Shown here: positions 36,300 through 45,114 of the stretch, piece after piece
Numbering within the stretch: the stretch's first letter is position 1
How the letters are laid out: each line of letters starts with the position of its first letter
Assembly (NCBI GenBank): GCA_963803155.1
Contig: CAWDMN010000036.1
Span: 124,001 to 188,000, forward strand
Length of the DNA stretch: 64,000 nt
Reading direction: 5' to 3'
Origin: CAWDMN01 sp963803155
GTDB lineage: Bacteria > Acidobacteriota > Terriglobia > Versatilivoradales > Versatilivoraceae
Position numbers and translations under genes: made by a program
Notes under the pieces: generated by a model
Databases searched by the model: none
Told to the model about the DNA's origin: nothing
The model's input: only the letters and a program-made list of their open reading frames with translations

Positions 36300-36636
36300 G
36301 ATGACTCCTGATCGCCCCGGACAGAAAATATGGTCTCTGATTCAGTCCGGGGTATTCCGAATTAATTTGGCTTGTTGTAAAGAAGGAGGCCAGGAAGACC
36401 TATTGATGACCTATCCTCGTCCGGGCAACATGTCGGACCCCTGGTATCAAAATCTGCTCTCGCCAAGGGAAACCTATAAATGCAGATAGCAGAATATTTC
36501 TTTCACTTATCCATCCGAAGATCTGCGACTTTTCTCGCCAAATGCGCAAGATTTGTCATCCAGCCTACCTCTCAATTGTACCATTAACCGCTGTTCTCTT
36601 CTAATGAATCCTAATTGTGAAAGATTGAGAAGCTAA
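36300..36636. other. Intergenic region between cysE and the zinc-ribbon gene
   Basis: Contains an inverted repeat CCCCGGAC (36315-36322) / GTCCGGGG (36345-36352) immediately upstream of the zinc-ribbon gene, in what would be its 5' untranslated region or promoter. No gene seen. Confidence 0.4.
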
Positions 36637-37572
36637 TTACTCTGGGATGACTTTCTGAAGAGTGTCAAAAATCAATTGCGGGTCGGAGATCAACACTTTG
36701 GTTCCCGGGGGGACAGAATGTGTGAGCCAGACATTGCCGCCGATGACGGAACCTTTGCCAATTATTGTCTCCCCACCTAAAACCGTGGCCCCTGAATAAA
36801 TCACTACATCATCCTCAATGGTCGGATGGCGTTTGCGGCCACGAATCAATTTCCCTTGTTCATCCTTTGGGAAGGAGAGGGCTCCCAGCGTCACTCCCTG
36901 GTACAACTTTACATTCTGTCCAATTTCGCAGGTCTCGCCAATCACGACACCGGTGCCGTGGTCGATAAAAAAATGCCGGCCAATCCTGGCTCCTGGATGG
37001 ATGTCAATTCCCGTCTTTGAGTGGGCCAACTCCGTCATGATCCTGGGCAATAAGGCAATGCCCTGTTCATGCAGCTCGTGCGCCAGGCGGTAAATCATGA
37101 TAGCGTAAATGGCGGGGTAACTAAAAATAATCTCGTCAAAACTTTTCGCCGCGGGATCTCCATCATAGGCCGCTTGAACGTCGGAAGCCAGGGCATCCAA
37201 AACAAGAGGAAATTTGTTGAGAAAATCTACAATTTGTTCTTCCGCGACATCTTCGCAATGAGAACACCGATGTTCGGAAAAATGACAACCGTGCCGGATG
37301 CTACGATAGATTTCACGGAAAAGAAGTTCATATATCGTTTCCAGGCAATCCCCAACATGATATTGCACGCTCTGGGGATCCATTCCCTTCTTGCCAAAAT
37401 AGCCGGGGAAGAGGATCTCCTGGAGAATATTGATGATTTCAATGATGCTCTCACGTGAAGGCAGCGGCGTATCCTCCAGGTGATGCAATCTTACCGGAGT
37501 CTCAGAGTAAGCTGCCACGATTTTTCGGGTGATTTCGGGTAATTGTTGTTTTTGTTTCAATCGCTCTATCAT
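36637..37572 (-). CDS. cysE: Serine O-acetyltransferase
   Basis: Acetylates serine with acetyl-CoA, giving the precursor for cysteine synthase. It has 311 residues. The N-terminal helical domain (1-190) includes a Cys/His cluster CHFSEHRCSHC near 99, which is unusual for the family. The C-terminal left-handed beta-helix has hexapeptide repeats (IDIHPGARIGRHFFIDHGTG, GETCEIGQNVKLYQGVTLGA). It has a good promoter upstream (37614-37642). Length exceeds E. coli CysE (273) and resembles the longer EpsC/plant-like forms. Confidence 0.92.
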   Translation of the reverse strand: MIERLKQKQQLPEITRKIVAAYSETPVRLHHLEDTPLPSRESIIEIINILQEILFPGYFGKKGMDPQSVQYHVGDCLETIYELLFREIYRSIRHGCHFSEHRCSHCEDVAEEQIVDFLNKFPLVLDALASDVQAAYDGDPAAKSFDEIIFSYPAIYAIMIYRLAHELHEQGIALLPRIMTELAHSKTGIDIHPGARIGRHFFIDHGTGVVIGETCEIGQNVKLYQGVTLGALSFPKDEQGKLIRGRKRHPTIEDDVVIYSGATVLGGETIIGKGSVIGGNVWLTHSVPPGTKVLISDPQLIFDTLQKVIPE

Positions 37573-37937
37573 AAATCCATCATGCCAGCTTTGAAAACAA
37601 TCTAGTGTTTGGTATTTAATCCTAAAGATCTCGGGTTGTCAAATTGGCTGGTTGACGGGTGACGTCAAGCTGCTTGTGTAAAAAGTTTGAGGTTTTTGTT
37701 GCTCCAGCAACCACGCAAACATAAACTTATATTCGATTTCAGGTATTCTCATCCTCTGTTGAAATGCAGGGAGGCTGATGAATTAAACCCGATTGTCAGT
37801 ACCCGCGTATGCCAGATGACAAGGGGAACCTCTAAGCGGCAAGACGTGACCGGCAGGCGTCAAAATAATCGATTCAAGCATCAGGAGGGTAAACGCCTTG
37901 TTAGCGGCCCCCCGCACAATTAACTTCCTAGCCTGCC
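37573..37937. other. Divergent-side gap upstream of cysE
   Basis: Holds the cysE promoter. It also carries the inverted repeat TTGAC-N7-GTCAA near 37650-37670, a possible operator. The plus-strand frame 37687-37923 has no recognisable features. Confidence 0.4.
37614..37642 (-). promoter_or_regulatory. Sigma70-type promoter of cysE
   Basis: On the minus strand TTGACA (37642-37637), 17-base spacer, then TTAAAT (37619-37614). A transcript from about 37607 would have a 35-base leader before the cysE ATG. Both hexamers are near consensus. Confidence 0.6.
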
Positions 37938-38765
37938 TTAAATCAATCTCATTTCTCCCGAGGGTTTCTTCATTTTAATACTCAATTCGCTAGAGCCCGC
38001 CGCGGGGAGAGTAATCGGGGATTCGCTCCCGCTGCGGCTTTTAATCAACTGCTCCACTTCTTTTTTCTCCAGGAATCGCCACTTTCCGATTTCCAATCCC
38101 TTCAACGTCAGTCTGCCAATTCGAGTTCGTACCAACTTCAGAACTTTTCCCCCTGCTGCTTCAATCATGCGGCGGACCTGCCGGTTCTTCCCTTCATAAA
38201 TGGTCATTTCCAACTGAGAAGTTTTTGCTTTCTCCTTCAATACCTGGATCCTGGCGGGCTGTGTCTTTTCCTGGTTTTTTAAAGTTATGCCATCCCGAAG
38301 CCTCCGCAAGGAGTCCGCAGATAAAAGACAATTAATCTTTACCAAATAGGTTTTGGAGATCTTATTGGAGGGATTAGTAAGTCGTTCACTAAAATCCGTA
38401 TCATTTGTCATCAAGAGCAATCCGGTAGTGTCCAGGTCGAGACGGCCCACGGGGAAAACCCATTCTTCAAGTCCCTTTAGCAAATCATAAACCGTGCGCC
38501 TGCCGTCCGGGTCTCCGTATGATGTGACATACCCTTTGGGCTTATATAGGGCCAGGTAAATGTTCTTGCGCGGCTTGATCATTTGGCCTTGGTGGCGGAT
38601 TTGATCCTGATCGAGAGAAACCCAAGTCTCCGGATCCTTGACGCCCCGGCCATTCACGGTCACTTCCCCGCTGCGAATAAAACGCACGGCCTCTGTGCGC
38701 GAGCAATAGCCACGCTTGGAAAATGCCCGATCCAAGGTGACACGATCTTTCAAAAGCTTCGTCAT
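37938..38765 (-). CDS. 23S rRNA pseudouridine synthase, RluB/RsuA family
   Basis: Isomerises specific uridines in 23S rRNA (RluB-type) or 16S rRNA (RsuA-type). The ATG at 38765 gives 275 residues; the frame is open to 38828. An S4 RNA-binding domain covers the N-terminal 60 residues (MTKLLKDRVTLDRAFSKRGY). The catalytic Asp lies in PVGRLDLDTTGLLLMTND. EGKNRQVRRMIEAAG is the family C-terminal motif. No Shine-Dalgarno is obvious. RluB is favoured by general resemblance, but subtype is uncertain. Confidence 0.92.
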   Translation of the reverse strand: MTKLLKDRVTLDRAFSKRGYCSRTEAVRFIRSGEVTVNGRGVKDPETWVSLDQDQIRHQGQMIKPRKNIYLALYKPKGYVTSYGDPDGRRTVYDLLKGLEEWVFPVGRLDLDTTGLLLMTNDTDFSERLTNPSNKISKTYLVKINCLLSADSLRRLRDGITLKNQEKTQPARIQVLKEKAKTSQLEMTIYEGKNRQVRRMIEAAGGKVLKLVRTRIGRLTLKGLEIGKWRFLEKKEVEQLIKSRSGSESPITLPAAGSSELSIKMKKPSGEMRLI

Positions 38766-38955
38766 AAATTCAAGAATACCTGCCTGCGTGGTGCGCGAGG
38801 AGACAACAATAGGCTTGGGGGGCCCCATTCAATTCCAAAGCCCCGCACAAAACATCCGAATCACCAAAATAGAAGGCCCTGCGCGTCGTCCCGGGTTATG
38901 CTACCATAGAACAGCCGTTGGGATAGTGAACTCTTTAGTGAAGGGAAATTTGATT

Positions 38956-39756
38956 ATGTCCCGCAAAAAGAATTTTGCCTTGCTGATGATCTTATCGTTT
39001 TGTTTTCCTTTGATCTTATTCTGTCAACAGAACACTCCAGATTCCAAGGCTACGGCAGTTGATGCATTTATGAATGCCCGCATGTTGGAACACAATGTCT
39101 CCGCTCGCAATTTGATGACTGCTCGACTGGAAAATAATTATTTGCGTGGAAAAAAATTATCGGTTCGCGCCAAAGCGGGAAGAATTATTTCCTATAACTT
39201 TGATCCTTCCACTATCGGAGCGGGGGATAGGAAGGAATTCGAAGTGGAGGTGCAAAGCACTTGGGCAGATTTAAATGAACAGGTCTTTGACACCCAACAG
39301 GAGAAGATTAAATTCATTTGGCTGAAAAATGAATGGATGGCGGATAGTATAGATCTCCTCAACAAAGTGCCTACCCCGGGGCTGCCGCCCCTGGATTTGG
39401 AGAATGCCAAACGCGTCAAATTTGCCGTGGCCGTGGCAAAAAAATTCGCCAAGGCTATTATCAATCGGAATATCTCTTCCCTCCTACAAGTTACCTCTCA
39501 GGAATATCAGAAGCGATTTTCTAATGCCCAAAACATGATTGATACCTTAGGCAGTCGGCAACCTCTAACATACAGCGCTTTTGGGCTCAAAGATTATTCC
39601 GTGAGAAATCCCGAGCAGATTAACTTCACGCTGGTCTTTTATCAAGTGGCCAAAGGACAACGAGGACATACTTTGGTGGAAGCCCGTGTGACAACACGCC
39701 AAGGGTCTCTGGATTGGGAAGTTGAGGAATGCCAATTCAACCGATCAGCACAATAG
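38956..39756 (+). CDS. Exported protein of unknown function
   Basis: From the ATG at 38956, 266 residues. Residues 1-22 are a signal peptide (KNFALLMILSFCFPLILFC). The Cys at the end is not in a proper lipobox (F at -1). The mature part has no domain I recognise, though two halves (about 40-125 and 165-260) look like alpha+beta SnoaL/NTF2-like or DUF domains. Upstream in-frame sequence overlaps rluB and was not used. It is convergent with the next gene and shares its terminator. Confidence 0.7.
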   Translation: MSRKKNFALLMILSFCFPLILFCQQNTPDSKATAVDAFMNARMLEHNVSARNLMTARLENNYLRGKKLSVRAKAGRIISYNFDPSTIGAGDRKEFEVEVQSTWADLNEQVFDTQQEKIKFIWLKNEWMADSIDLLNKVPTPGLPPLDLENAKRVKFAVAVAKKFAKAIINRNISSLLQVTSQEYQKRFSNAQNMIDTLGSRQPLTYSAFGLKDYSVRNPEQINFTLVFYQVAKGQRGHTLVEARVTTRQGSLDWEVEECQFNRSAQ

Positions 39757-39882
39757 GATCCTCCCCCCAGGTGCGTCTTGAGCCATTCTCGACAAATCGC
39801 CGCGGCCATATCCCATGCTTATATATTTCTCTCGAGTGCTTGTTCTGTACCTTTTCATGGCACATTGCTTCAACCGGGCAAT

Positions 39883-39917
39883 AAAAAAAAGCGGGCTTTG
39901 ATGAGCCCGCTTTTTTT
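39883..39917. terminator. Bidirectional rho-independent terminator
   Basis: An A run, GCGGGCT (39891-39897), 6-base loop, AGCCCGC (39904-39910), then a run of seven T. The same element works on both strands, for the plus-strand exported protein and the minus-strand TPR gene. Confidence 0.9.
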
Positions 39918-39934
39918 GTTTTCGCAAATCGACG

Positions 39935-41080
39935 CTATTTCTTCTTTGCGCCTTTGTCTGCTTTGCTGCCTTTGAGAGGAGTCTTGAATTGAGTCTCCAC
40001 GGTCTGGCTGAAAGTGTCGATCATGGATTTTGCTTCATTGACAAACTGGCCTTGTGGATCTATTTGGATGTATTTCTGAAAAGCTTCAATGGTTCCGGGA
40101 GCAGCCACCATTTTGCCATCGGCCCCAACGGAAGCTTTGGCAGTCAAACAAATCGCCTTGCGATAGTAAGCCACACCATAATTAGAATCTGCGGCAATTG
40201 CTTTATCGTATGACGCGGCTGCCTCATCGGTTTTACCCTTATTTTCAAGCATGGCCCCTAAATTGAAATAAGCTTTAGGAGCGAGCTGCGGATTTAACTC
40301 AGCCGCCTTTTGCATTTCGGCGTTCGTTTGTTCAAATTTGTCCAACTGTCCGTAAATAATTCCCAAATTCATGTGGAAATTGGCTTCCAGACTGGGATTT
40401 GGTTTTGCAGCCAAAATGGCTAAAGCCTTATTGTAGGATTCGATCGCCGGCTCGTACTGTTTCACTTGGCGCTGACATTCGGCCAAATTGGCAAAAATTG
40501 CAGTTTGCTTGGGATCCAATTCTCCAGCCTGTTTGAATAATTCAACGGACTGATTATACAGGTCCGTCCGGCCAGGATCATTGGCGGGCAATTTGTCGGC
40601 CTGCCCTTTTAGTTCCAAGGCCTTCTCAAAGGTAGCCTTCATACTCCCAAACTTCTTCATTTCCTCTTGCTGTTTGGCGATGGCCTCCTGCTGTTCTTTG
40701 GTCAGTTTTGGAGCACTGGCCGCCGCCCTTTCTTTTTCTTTCTTCAAGTCCATATCGACTTTCACTACATCGGCCAGCGGGACTTTAATGTTGTCGAGAA
40801 AGAAGGCCAGTTTGCCATCCATCATCAGACTGACTTTATACAAAGCTATGGGCAATCCCGCATGGAAATAATGCCCCTTTTTGTCAGTCTTGACTTCATA
40901 GTGTGCTTTGATGTCTTTGCGATCCAGCGTAATCAATCCGCCTACGATCGGATTCCCATTTTCATCCTTGACATCACCTTCGATAGACCCCATTTGAGCC
41001 CAAACTCTGGGAGCTGGGGTCAGAAAAAGAAACAGAACAGCCATCAATGTCAACCACATCGGCTTAATACTTTTTACCAT
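39935..41080 (-). CDS. Exported TPR protein with carboxypeptidase-regulatory-like domain
   Basis: A 381-residue protein. The signal peptide is at 1-29 (WLTLMAVLFLFLTPAPRVWAQ). A beta-sandwich domain of the carboxypeptidase-regulatory type lies at about 30-110 (IEGDVKDENGNPIVGGLITL). Then comes a Lys/Glu/Gln coiled stretch, then TPR units (QTAIFANLAECQRQVKQYEP; EANFHMNLGIIYGQLDKFEQ; PKAYFNLGAMLENKGKTDEA). It ends in a Lys-rich tail. GGAGGACG precedes the ATG. It shares its layout with the TPR gene at 48.9 kb. Function unknown, probably periplasmic scaffolding. Confidence 0.85.
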   Translation of the reverse strand: MVKSIKPMWLTLMAVLFLFLTPAPRVWAQMGSIEGDVKDENGNPIVGGLITLDRKDIKAHYEVKTDKKGHYFHAGLPIALYKVSLMMDGKLAFFLDNIKVPLADVVKVDMDLKKEKERAAASAPKLTKEQQEAIAKQQEEMKKFGSMKATFEKALELKGQADKLPANDPGRTDLYNQSVELFKQAGELDPKQTAIFANLAECQRQVKQYEPAIESYNKALAILAAKPNPSLEANFHMNLGIIYGQLDKFEQTNAEMQKAAELNPQLAPKAYFNLGAMLENKGKTDEAAASYDKAIAADSNYGVAYYRKAICLTAKASVGADGKMVAAPGTIEAFQKYIQIDPQGQFVNEAKSMIDTFSQTVETQFKTPLKGSKADKGAKKK

Positions 41081-41147
41081 TTCGTCCTCCGTAAAATCTC
41101 TCCCCTTTCATTATGTGGGAGAATATAGCCTTGAAATCATAACTCAC

Positions 41148-41846
41148 TTAGAAAAATTTTTGCACATCTTCGTACAAAATCGGATCTTTTATTCCTGCTT
41201 CTGAGAAGGCTCGCAACCGTAAAAGGCAACTGTCACAATGACCACAAGCCCTAGCAGAGCTTTGATAGCACGACCATGTTAGATGAAGGGGCGCCCCAAG
41301 TTGGCGTCCGATCCGGACAATTTCACTCTTTCGCAGGTAAATTACGGGGGTGAAGATGCGAAGCGAAGTTTGAGGGCGGGTTCCCACCTGAATCAACTTG
41401 TTAAATATCTCGTAATATTCCGGGCGGCAGTCCGGATAACCGGAACTGTCTTCCGCTACCGCTCCAATAAATATGGCTTCTGCCCCAATTACTTCTCCCC
41501 ATGAGGTGGCAATGGCAAGGAAATGAGCATTTCGAAAAGGGACGTAACTGTTTGGAATTCCCCGCCGGTTTAAGTCAGCTTCATCCACCGGGATATTCAT
41601 ATCGATTAGACTGGATCCGCCAATTTGGCTCAAGTGGTTAAGCTGGCAAATGAGTCGGCGTTCCACCAGAAAATGATCCGCGATGGCATTGAAAGCCTCA
41701 AGTTCCCGCGCGGCGGTCCGCTGTCCATAAGAAACATGCAGAAAGGCCAACTGATGCTGCCGCTGTGCCATTGCAGCGGTAACGCAGCTATCCATGCCCC
41801 CGCTCACCAAAACAATAGCCAGACCCCTTGAGCCAGAAGGCTGCAC
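41148..41846 (-). CDS. queC: 7-cyano-7-deazaguanine synthase
   Basis: Makes preQ0 for queuosine tRNA modification. It has 232 residues from a GTG start with GAGGAGC upstream. SGGMDS (15-20) is the ATP-binding PP-loop. The C-terminal Cys set in SCYQSSARACGHCDSCLLR holds zinc. The gene overlaps in signal with the methyltransferase stop: the TGA of that gene is inside the queC ribosome-binding site, so the two are coupled. No queD, queE or queF in the window. Confidence 0.95.
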   Translation of the reverse strand: MQPSGSRGLAIVLVSGGMDSCVTAAMAQRQHQLAFLHVSYGQRTAARELEAFNAIADHFLVERRLICQLNHLSQIGGSSLIDMNIPVDEADLNRRGIPNSYVPFRNAHFLAIATSWGEVIGAEAIFIGAVAEDSSGYPDCRPEYYEIFNKLIQVGTRPQTSLRIFTPVIYLRKSEIVRIGRQLGAPLHLTWSCYQSSARACGHCDSCLLRLRAFSEAGIKDPILYEDVQKFF

Positions 41847-41856
41847 TTCTTGCTCC

Positions 41857-42510
41857 TCATTTCAAGACTTGAAGATGGAAGGTAACAGACTTCCCCCGCA
41901 CTACAAAGCAGAGGTATTGCTCCCAAAACCGGCGCAGGAAGCGAAATGGGGGATGCCGCCCTGAAAGGTTCACCAGAAATTCCAATCCAATCAAACGATA
42001 AAACTTGAGCAACCGGATTTCCACCTTCGCGACACGAAAACGCGCTTTTGAATAATAGCTGAAGTCCGCCATTTCCTCAAAAACATTAAAAGAAAAACTA
42101 TTCAAATGCCAACGATGAGTGGGATCTTGCCAAGAGGAAGCATCCGTGTAATGAGGAGTCACAACGAGCACTTCGGCGCCAGCTTTGCTGATTCGATGAA
42201 CCTCTTCCATGGTGCGCGGGATCGACTGCAAATGCTCCACGACATGAATCAAACGGATTGCGTCGAAAATTCCTTCCGGAAAGGGGAGAGTCGGAGCATT
42301 TAAATCACACAATACATCAACTCCCGAATTGGGGATCCAATCGACTCCGATGCTTCCAGGATATTTATTTTGACCACAGCCAAGGTCTAATATTCTCAAG
42401 ATGCCATTCCAGTCCTGGTCGGCGCCCACAAGATCGTCAAGTTCTTGACTCGGGTCAATGAGTCCATTGAAAGAACACTTTGCGATCGGAGAGCGGCAAG
42501 CTGACTTCAA
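41857..42510 (-). CDS. Class I SAM-dependent methyltransferase
   Basis: A 217-residue protein. ILDLGCGQNKYPGSIGVD (about 41-58) is the SAM motif I region, and DLNAPTLPFPEGIFDAIRLIHVVEHL resembles the motif II-III area of UbiE/BioC-type enzymes. HWHL-like and aromatic segments follow. The start is uncertain: TTG 42510 is the first possible, and no internal Met lies before the SAM motif. Substrate unknown; coupling with queC is only positional. Confidence 0.8.
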   Translation of the reverse strand: MKSACRSPIAKCSFNGLIDPSQELDDLVGADQDWNGILRILDLGCGQNKYPGSIGVDWIPNSGVDVLCDLNAPTLPFPEGIFDAIRLIHVVEHLQSIPRTMEEVHRISKAGAEVLVVTPHYTDASSWQDPTHRWHLNSFSFNVFEEMADFSYYSKARFRVAKVEIRLLKFYRLIGLEFLVNLSGRHPPFRFLRRFWEQYLCFVVRGKSVTFHLQVLK

Positions 42511-42819
42511 CTATTCTGCCAAGCTACTGCGCTATTTTAGCTGAATCCAGACATAAAGGGAACGAACAATTAAAAGACTAAATCAGGGAGGAGCCGCCAT
42601 CCACTCTGGGGAAAAGTCCCTGTTCATCTATTGAGAATATGACTTTAGGTTCTGAAAAAAGGATTTGAGAAACGAGTTCAATATTTAGTTGTGGATTTAT
42701 TTGGACGATTCATTTAAGATCAATTTAGACGTAAAAAGATCTGTTTTTAATTGAGAAGTCGAGCAGCGGTGGCCCAAATTCGGTTTTGAGCCAATTTTGG
42801 CTGAAAGGGGATAAGACCT
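42511..42819. other. Divergent AT-rich gap
   Basis: The bases 42620-42780 are AT-rich and could hold promoters for the methyltransferase (minus) and the small membrane peptide (plus). No motif was placed with confidence. Confidence 0.4.
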
Positions 42820-42954
42820 ATGTTCGAACAAATCGATGATCCAGAGCTGACGGGAAAAAAGAGCTGGAAGGAATGGATCACTGAAGGAGCTATTATTTTG
42901 GCCGTGGTTGCGGTCGTAATCGGGATCATCTTGTACGCCCTGGAAAAAGGATAG
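42820..42954 (+). CDS. 44-residue single-pass membrane peptide
   Basis: MFEQIDDPELTGKKSWKEWI is followed by one hydrophobic helix (AIILAVVAVVIGIILYAL) and the end EKG. It has an ATG start with AAAGGGG upstream and a strong terminator shortly after the stop, so it appears to be a genuine small gene with its own transcript. I recognise no family. It stands before der with a 218-base gap. Confidence 0.6.
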   Translation: MFEQIDDPELTGKKSWKEWITEGAIILAVVAVVIGIILYALEKG

Positions 42955-43018
42955 AAGGGTTTTGAGTGCCTTGAGCGCTCAGGATTTCTCTGGCGGGTTA
43001 AATGGTGAACATTGAAAA

Positions 43019-43048
43019 GGGAGGAGTGCGACTCCTCCCTTTTTTTTT
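43019..43048 (+). terminator. Rho-independent terminator after the small membrane peptide
   Basis: GGGAGGAGT (43019-43027), loop GCG, ACTCCTCCC (43031-43039), then about nine T. Near-perfect classic terminator. It isolates the small gene from der. Confidence 0.92.
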
Positions 43049-43172
43049 GTCTTTCTTTTAAGTATTATCAAAATTGCTCAGGGGGCTGGGCATCAAGCGA
43101 CTCTTTGTGGATGAGGTTTCATTAGCTTCACTTCGCATCGAACCATCAACGCTTGAAAGAATCTGAACATCC

Positions 43173-44525
43173 ATGTCAAGGAGTACACGGGGCTTGAAAA
43201 ATCCTGTTGTCGTTATTATCGGACGGCCTAATGTCGGGAAATCCACTCTCTTTAATCGAATCTGCGGAAGGCGCAAGGCCTTGGTGGGTGATGAGCCCGG
43301 CATCACCCGGGATCGCAATACCGCCCAGGCTGAGTGGGGGGGCGCTTCATTTGAGATTATAGATACCGGCGGAATTATCCCCGGCGACGATGCTTTGATT
43401 CCCTCCCACATTTTTTCCCAGGCCCGCACGGCATTGGACGTCGCAACTGTCGTTTATCTTCTGGTGGACGGACAAGCTGGCGTTACTCCCGTTGATGCTG
43501 ACCTTGCACGGATTCTGCTAAAGACTTCGAAACCCGTTTTTGTGGTGGTAAACAAATGTGACAATGTTCGCCGGGAATTGGATGCCCACCAGTTTTATGA
43601 GCTGGGTTTTGAGCGGGTCTTTCCAATTTCAGCAGAACATGGGAATAACCTTGGGGATCTGCTTGATGGCACTTTGGAATTTTTCCCCTCTCTCGACTCC
43701 TCACAGGTTGATAAGGAGCGGGTGATCTCGATCTCCATTATTGGCAAGCCAAATGTCGGAAAATCCACTCTGTTGAACCGCTTGGTTGGCGAAGAACGGG
43801 TCATCGTCTCTCCTGTTCCCGGAACTACGCGGGATGCCATTGATACTACACTACGGCGGGAAGGAAAACTCTATCGTTTGGTCGACACGGCGGGGATTCG
43901 CAAGAAAAGCCAGACCTACCTTGTTGCGGAAAAAATCAGCGTGGTGATGGCTCGAAAAAGCCTGGAACGATGTGACGTCGCCCTGGTGGTGCTGGATGGG
44001 CTCGAAGGAGTCACGGCCATGGATGCGACAATCGCCGGATATGCCCATGAGGCTGGCGTTTCCGTGATCTTGGTTGTGAACAAATGGGATCTGATAAAAA
44101 AAGATACTCACACCATGCCAGAGCAGGAAAAGGAAATTCGATCCCGATTAAAATATCTTGATTATGCGCCAATCCTGTTCATCTCCGCTCAAACGGGACA
44201 GCGCACTCATAAGCTTTTCGAAATGATTGACCAGCTATACAATGCCCGGCACTTGAGAATCTCCACCTCGCAGCTTAATGATTTTTTGCAGACTGCCGCC
44301 CTACAAAAAGCTGCATTGCCCGCGAATCGCCAGGTCAAAGTCCATTACATGACTCAGGTGGGAGTGGCTCCCCCCCGATTTGCCCTGTTTACCAACAGCC
44401 AAGGGCCGATTCATTTTTCGCTGGAACGATATCTGGTCAATCAAATACGGGAGCGTTTTGATTTTATTGGAACTCCAATCATTATTAAGCAAAAATACAA
44501 ACATGGCCGTGCCAGCAATTCCTGA
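43173..44525 (+). CDS. der: Ribosome-associated double GTPase Der (EngA)
   Basis: An essential GTPase for 50S ribosome maturation, 450 residues. G domain 1 has GRPNVGKST (~18) and DTGGI; G domain 2 has GKPNVGKST (~192), DTAGIRKK and NKWD. The C-terminal KH-like domain contacts RNA (VKVHYMTQVGVAPPRFALFTN). It starts MSRSTRGLKNP. It overlaps the MerR gene by 23 bases. Confidence 0.97.
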   Translation: MSRSTRGLKNPVVVIIGRPNVGKSTLFNRICGRRKALVGDEPGITRDRNTAQAEWGGASFEIIDTGGIIPGDDALIPSHIFSQARTALDVATVVYLLVDGQAGVTPVDADLARILLKTSKPVFVVVNKCDNVRRELDAHQFYELGFERVFPISAEHGNNLGDLLDGTLEFFPSLDSSQVDKERVISISIIGKPNVGKSTLLNRLVGEERVIVSPVPGTTRDAIDTTLRREGKLYRLVDTAGIRKKSQTYLVAEKISVVMARKSLERCDVALVVLDGLEGVTAMDATIAGYAHEAGVSVILVVNKWDLIKKDTHTMPEQEKEIRSRLKYLDYAPILFISAQTGQRTHKLFEMIDQLYNARHLRISTSQLNDFLQTAALQKAALPANRQVKVHYMTQVGVAPPRFALFTNSQGPIHFSLERYLVNQIRERFDFIGTPIIIKQKYKHGRASNS

Positions 44526-44913
44526 TAAGCTTTATTTTCAAATTGGAGAAGTATGTCGCATTCTTGAACTCGAGCCTTATGTGTTGCGGTTCTGGGAGAG
44601 AGAATTCCCAACCTTGTCTCCTGCCAAGGGAGCTAACGGTCGACGGATGTATCGAAAAAAGGACGTGGAAATGGCGCTGGCCATTCGAGAATTGCTCTAT
44701 TCGCAAGGGTTCACGATTCCAGGCGCCAGGAAATTGCTAGGCAGGGGCAAAGAGAGAGGACAAACATTGGAAAGCCTACGCGATCTCCTTCCGGAAAAAA
44801 GGGAGACAGCACCTTCCCCTTCTTCCCCGGTTCAAACGCACTCTCCCCCAATGCTCTCAATGATAAAAGCTGAACTGCAGAACATCTTGACAATCTTAAA
44901 TAGAAGGTGCTAG
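44503..44913 (+). CDS. MerR-family transcriptional regulator
   Basis: From the ATG at 44503, 136 residues. Residues 9-80 form the winged HTH (KLYFQIGEVCRILELEPYVL, RFWEREFP, RRMYRKKDVEMALAI), close to the MlrA/CarA-like half of MerR proteins. A short C-terminal helix follows (MIKAELQNILTILNRR). It lacks metal-binding Cys, so it probably is not a metal sensor. It overlaps der by 23 bases, suggesting coupled expression. Confidence 0.88.
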   Translation: MAVPAIPDKLYFQIGEVCRILELEPYVLRFWEREFPTLSPAKGANGRRMYRKKDVEMALAIRELLYSQGFTIPGARKLLGRGKERGQTLESLRDLLPEKRETAPSPSSPVQTHSPPMLSMIKAELQNILTILNRRC

Positions 44914-44927
44914 ATTTCCACGACAGT

Positions 44928-45004
44928 CGGGACGTAGCGCAGCCTGGTAGCGCACACGCTTGGGGTGCGTGGGGTCGGAGGTTCAAATCCTCTCGTCCCG
45001 ACCA
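44928..45004 (+). tRNA. tRNA-Pro(GGG)
   Basis: Acceptor CGGGACG pairs with CGTCCCG. D arm GCGCAGCCTGGTAGCGC. Anticodon loop TTGGGGT gives GGG. T arm GGTTCAAATCC. Encoded CCA at 45002-45004. Confidence 0.95.
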
Positions 45005-45114
45005 TTTTTTTTGCGGATTCAGGGGATATAAGAGTCGAGTTAATGGATCATGAATTGCGGCATGTGGAGAGTTGATTCGAAACCGACGAATTACAGGCTT
45101 CAAGGAATTGGGTA

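Noticed and set aside
36315..36352. Inverted repeat as a terminator for cysE
   Set aside because: It lies upstream of the zinc-ribbon gene start, without a T run, and not at the end of any gene in the right direction.
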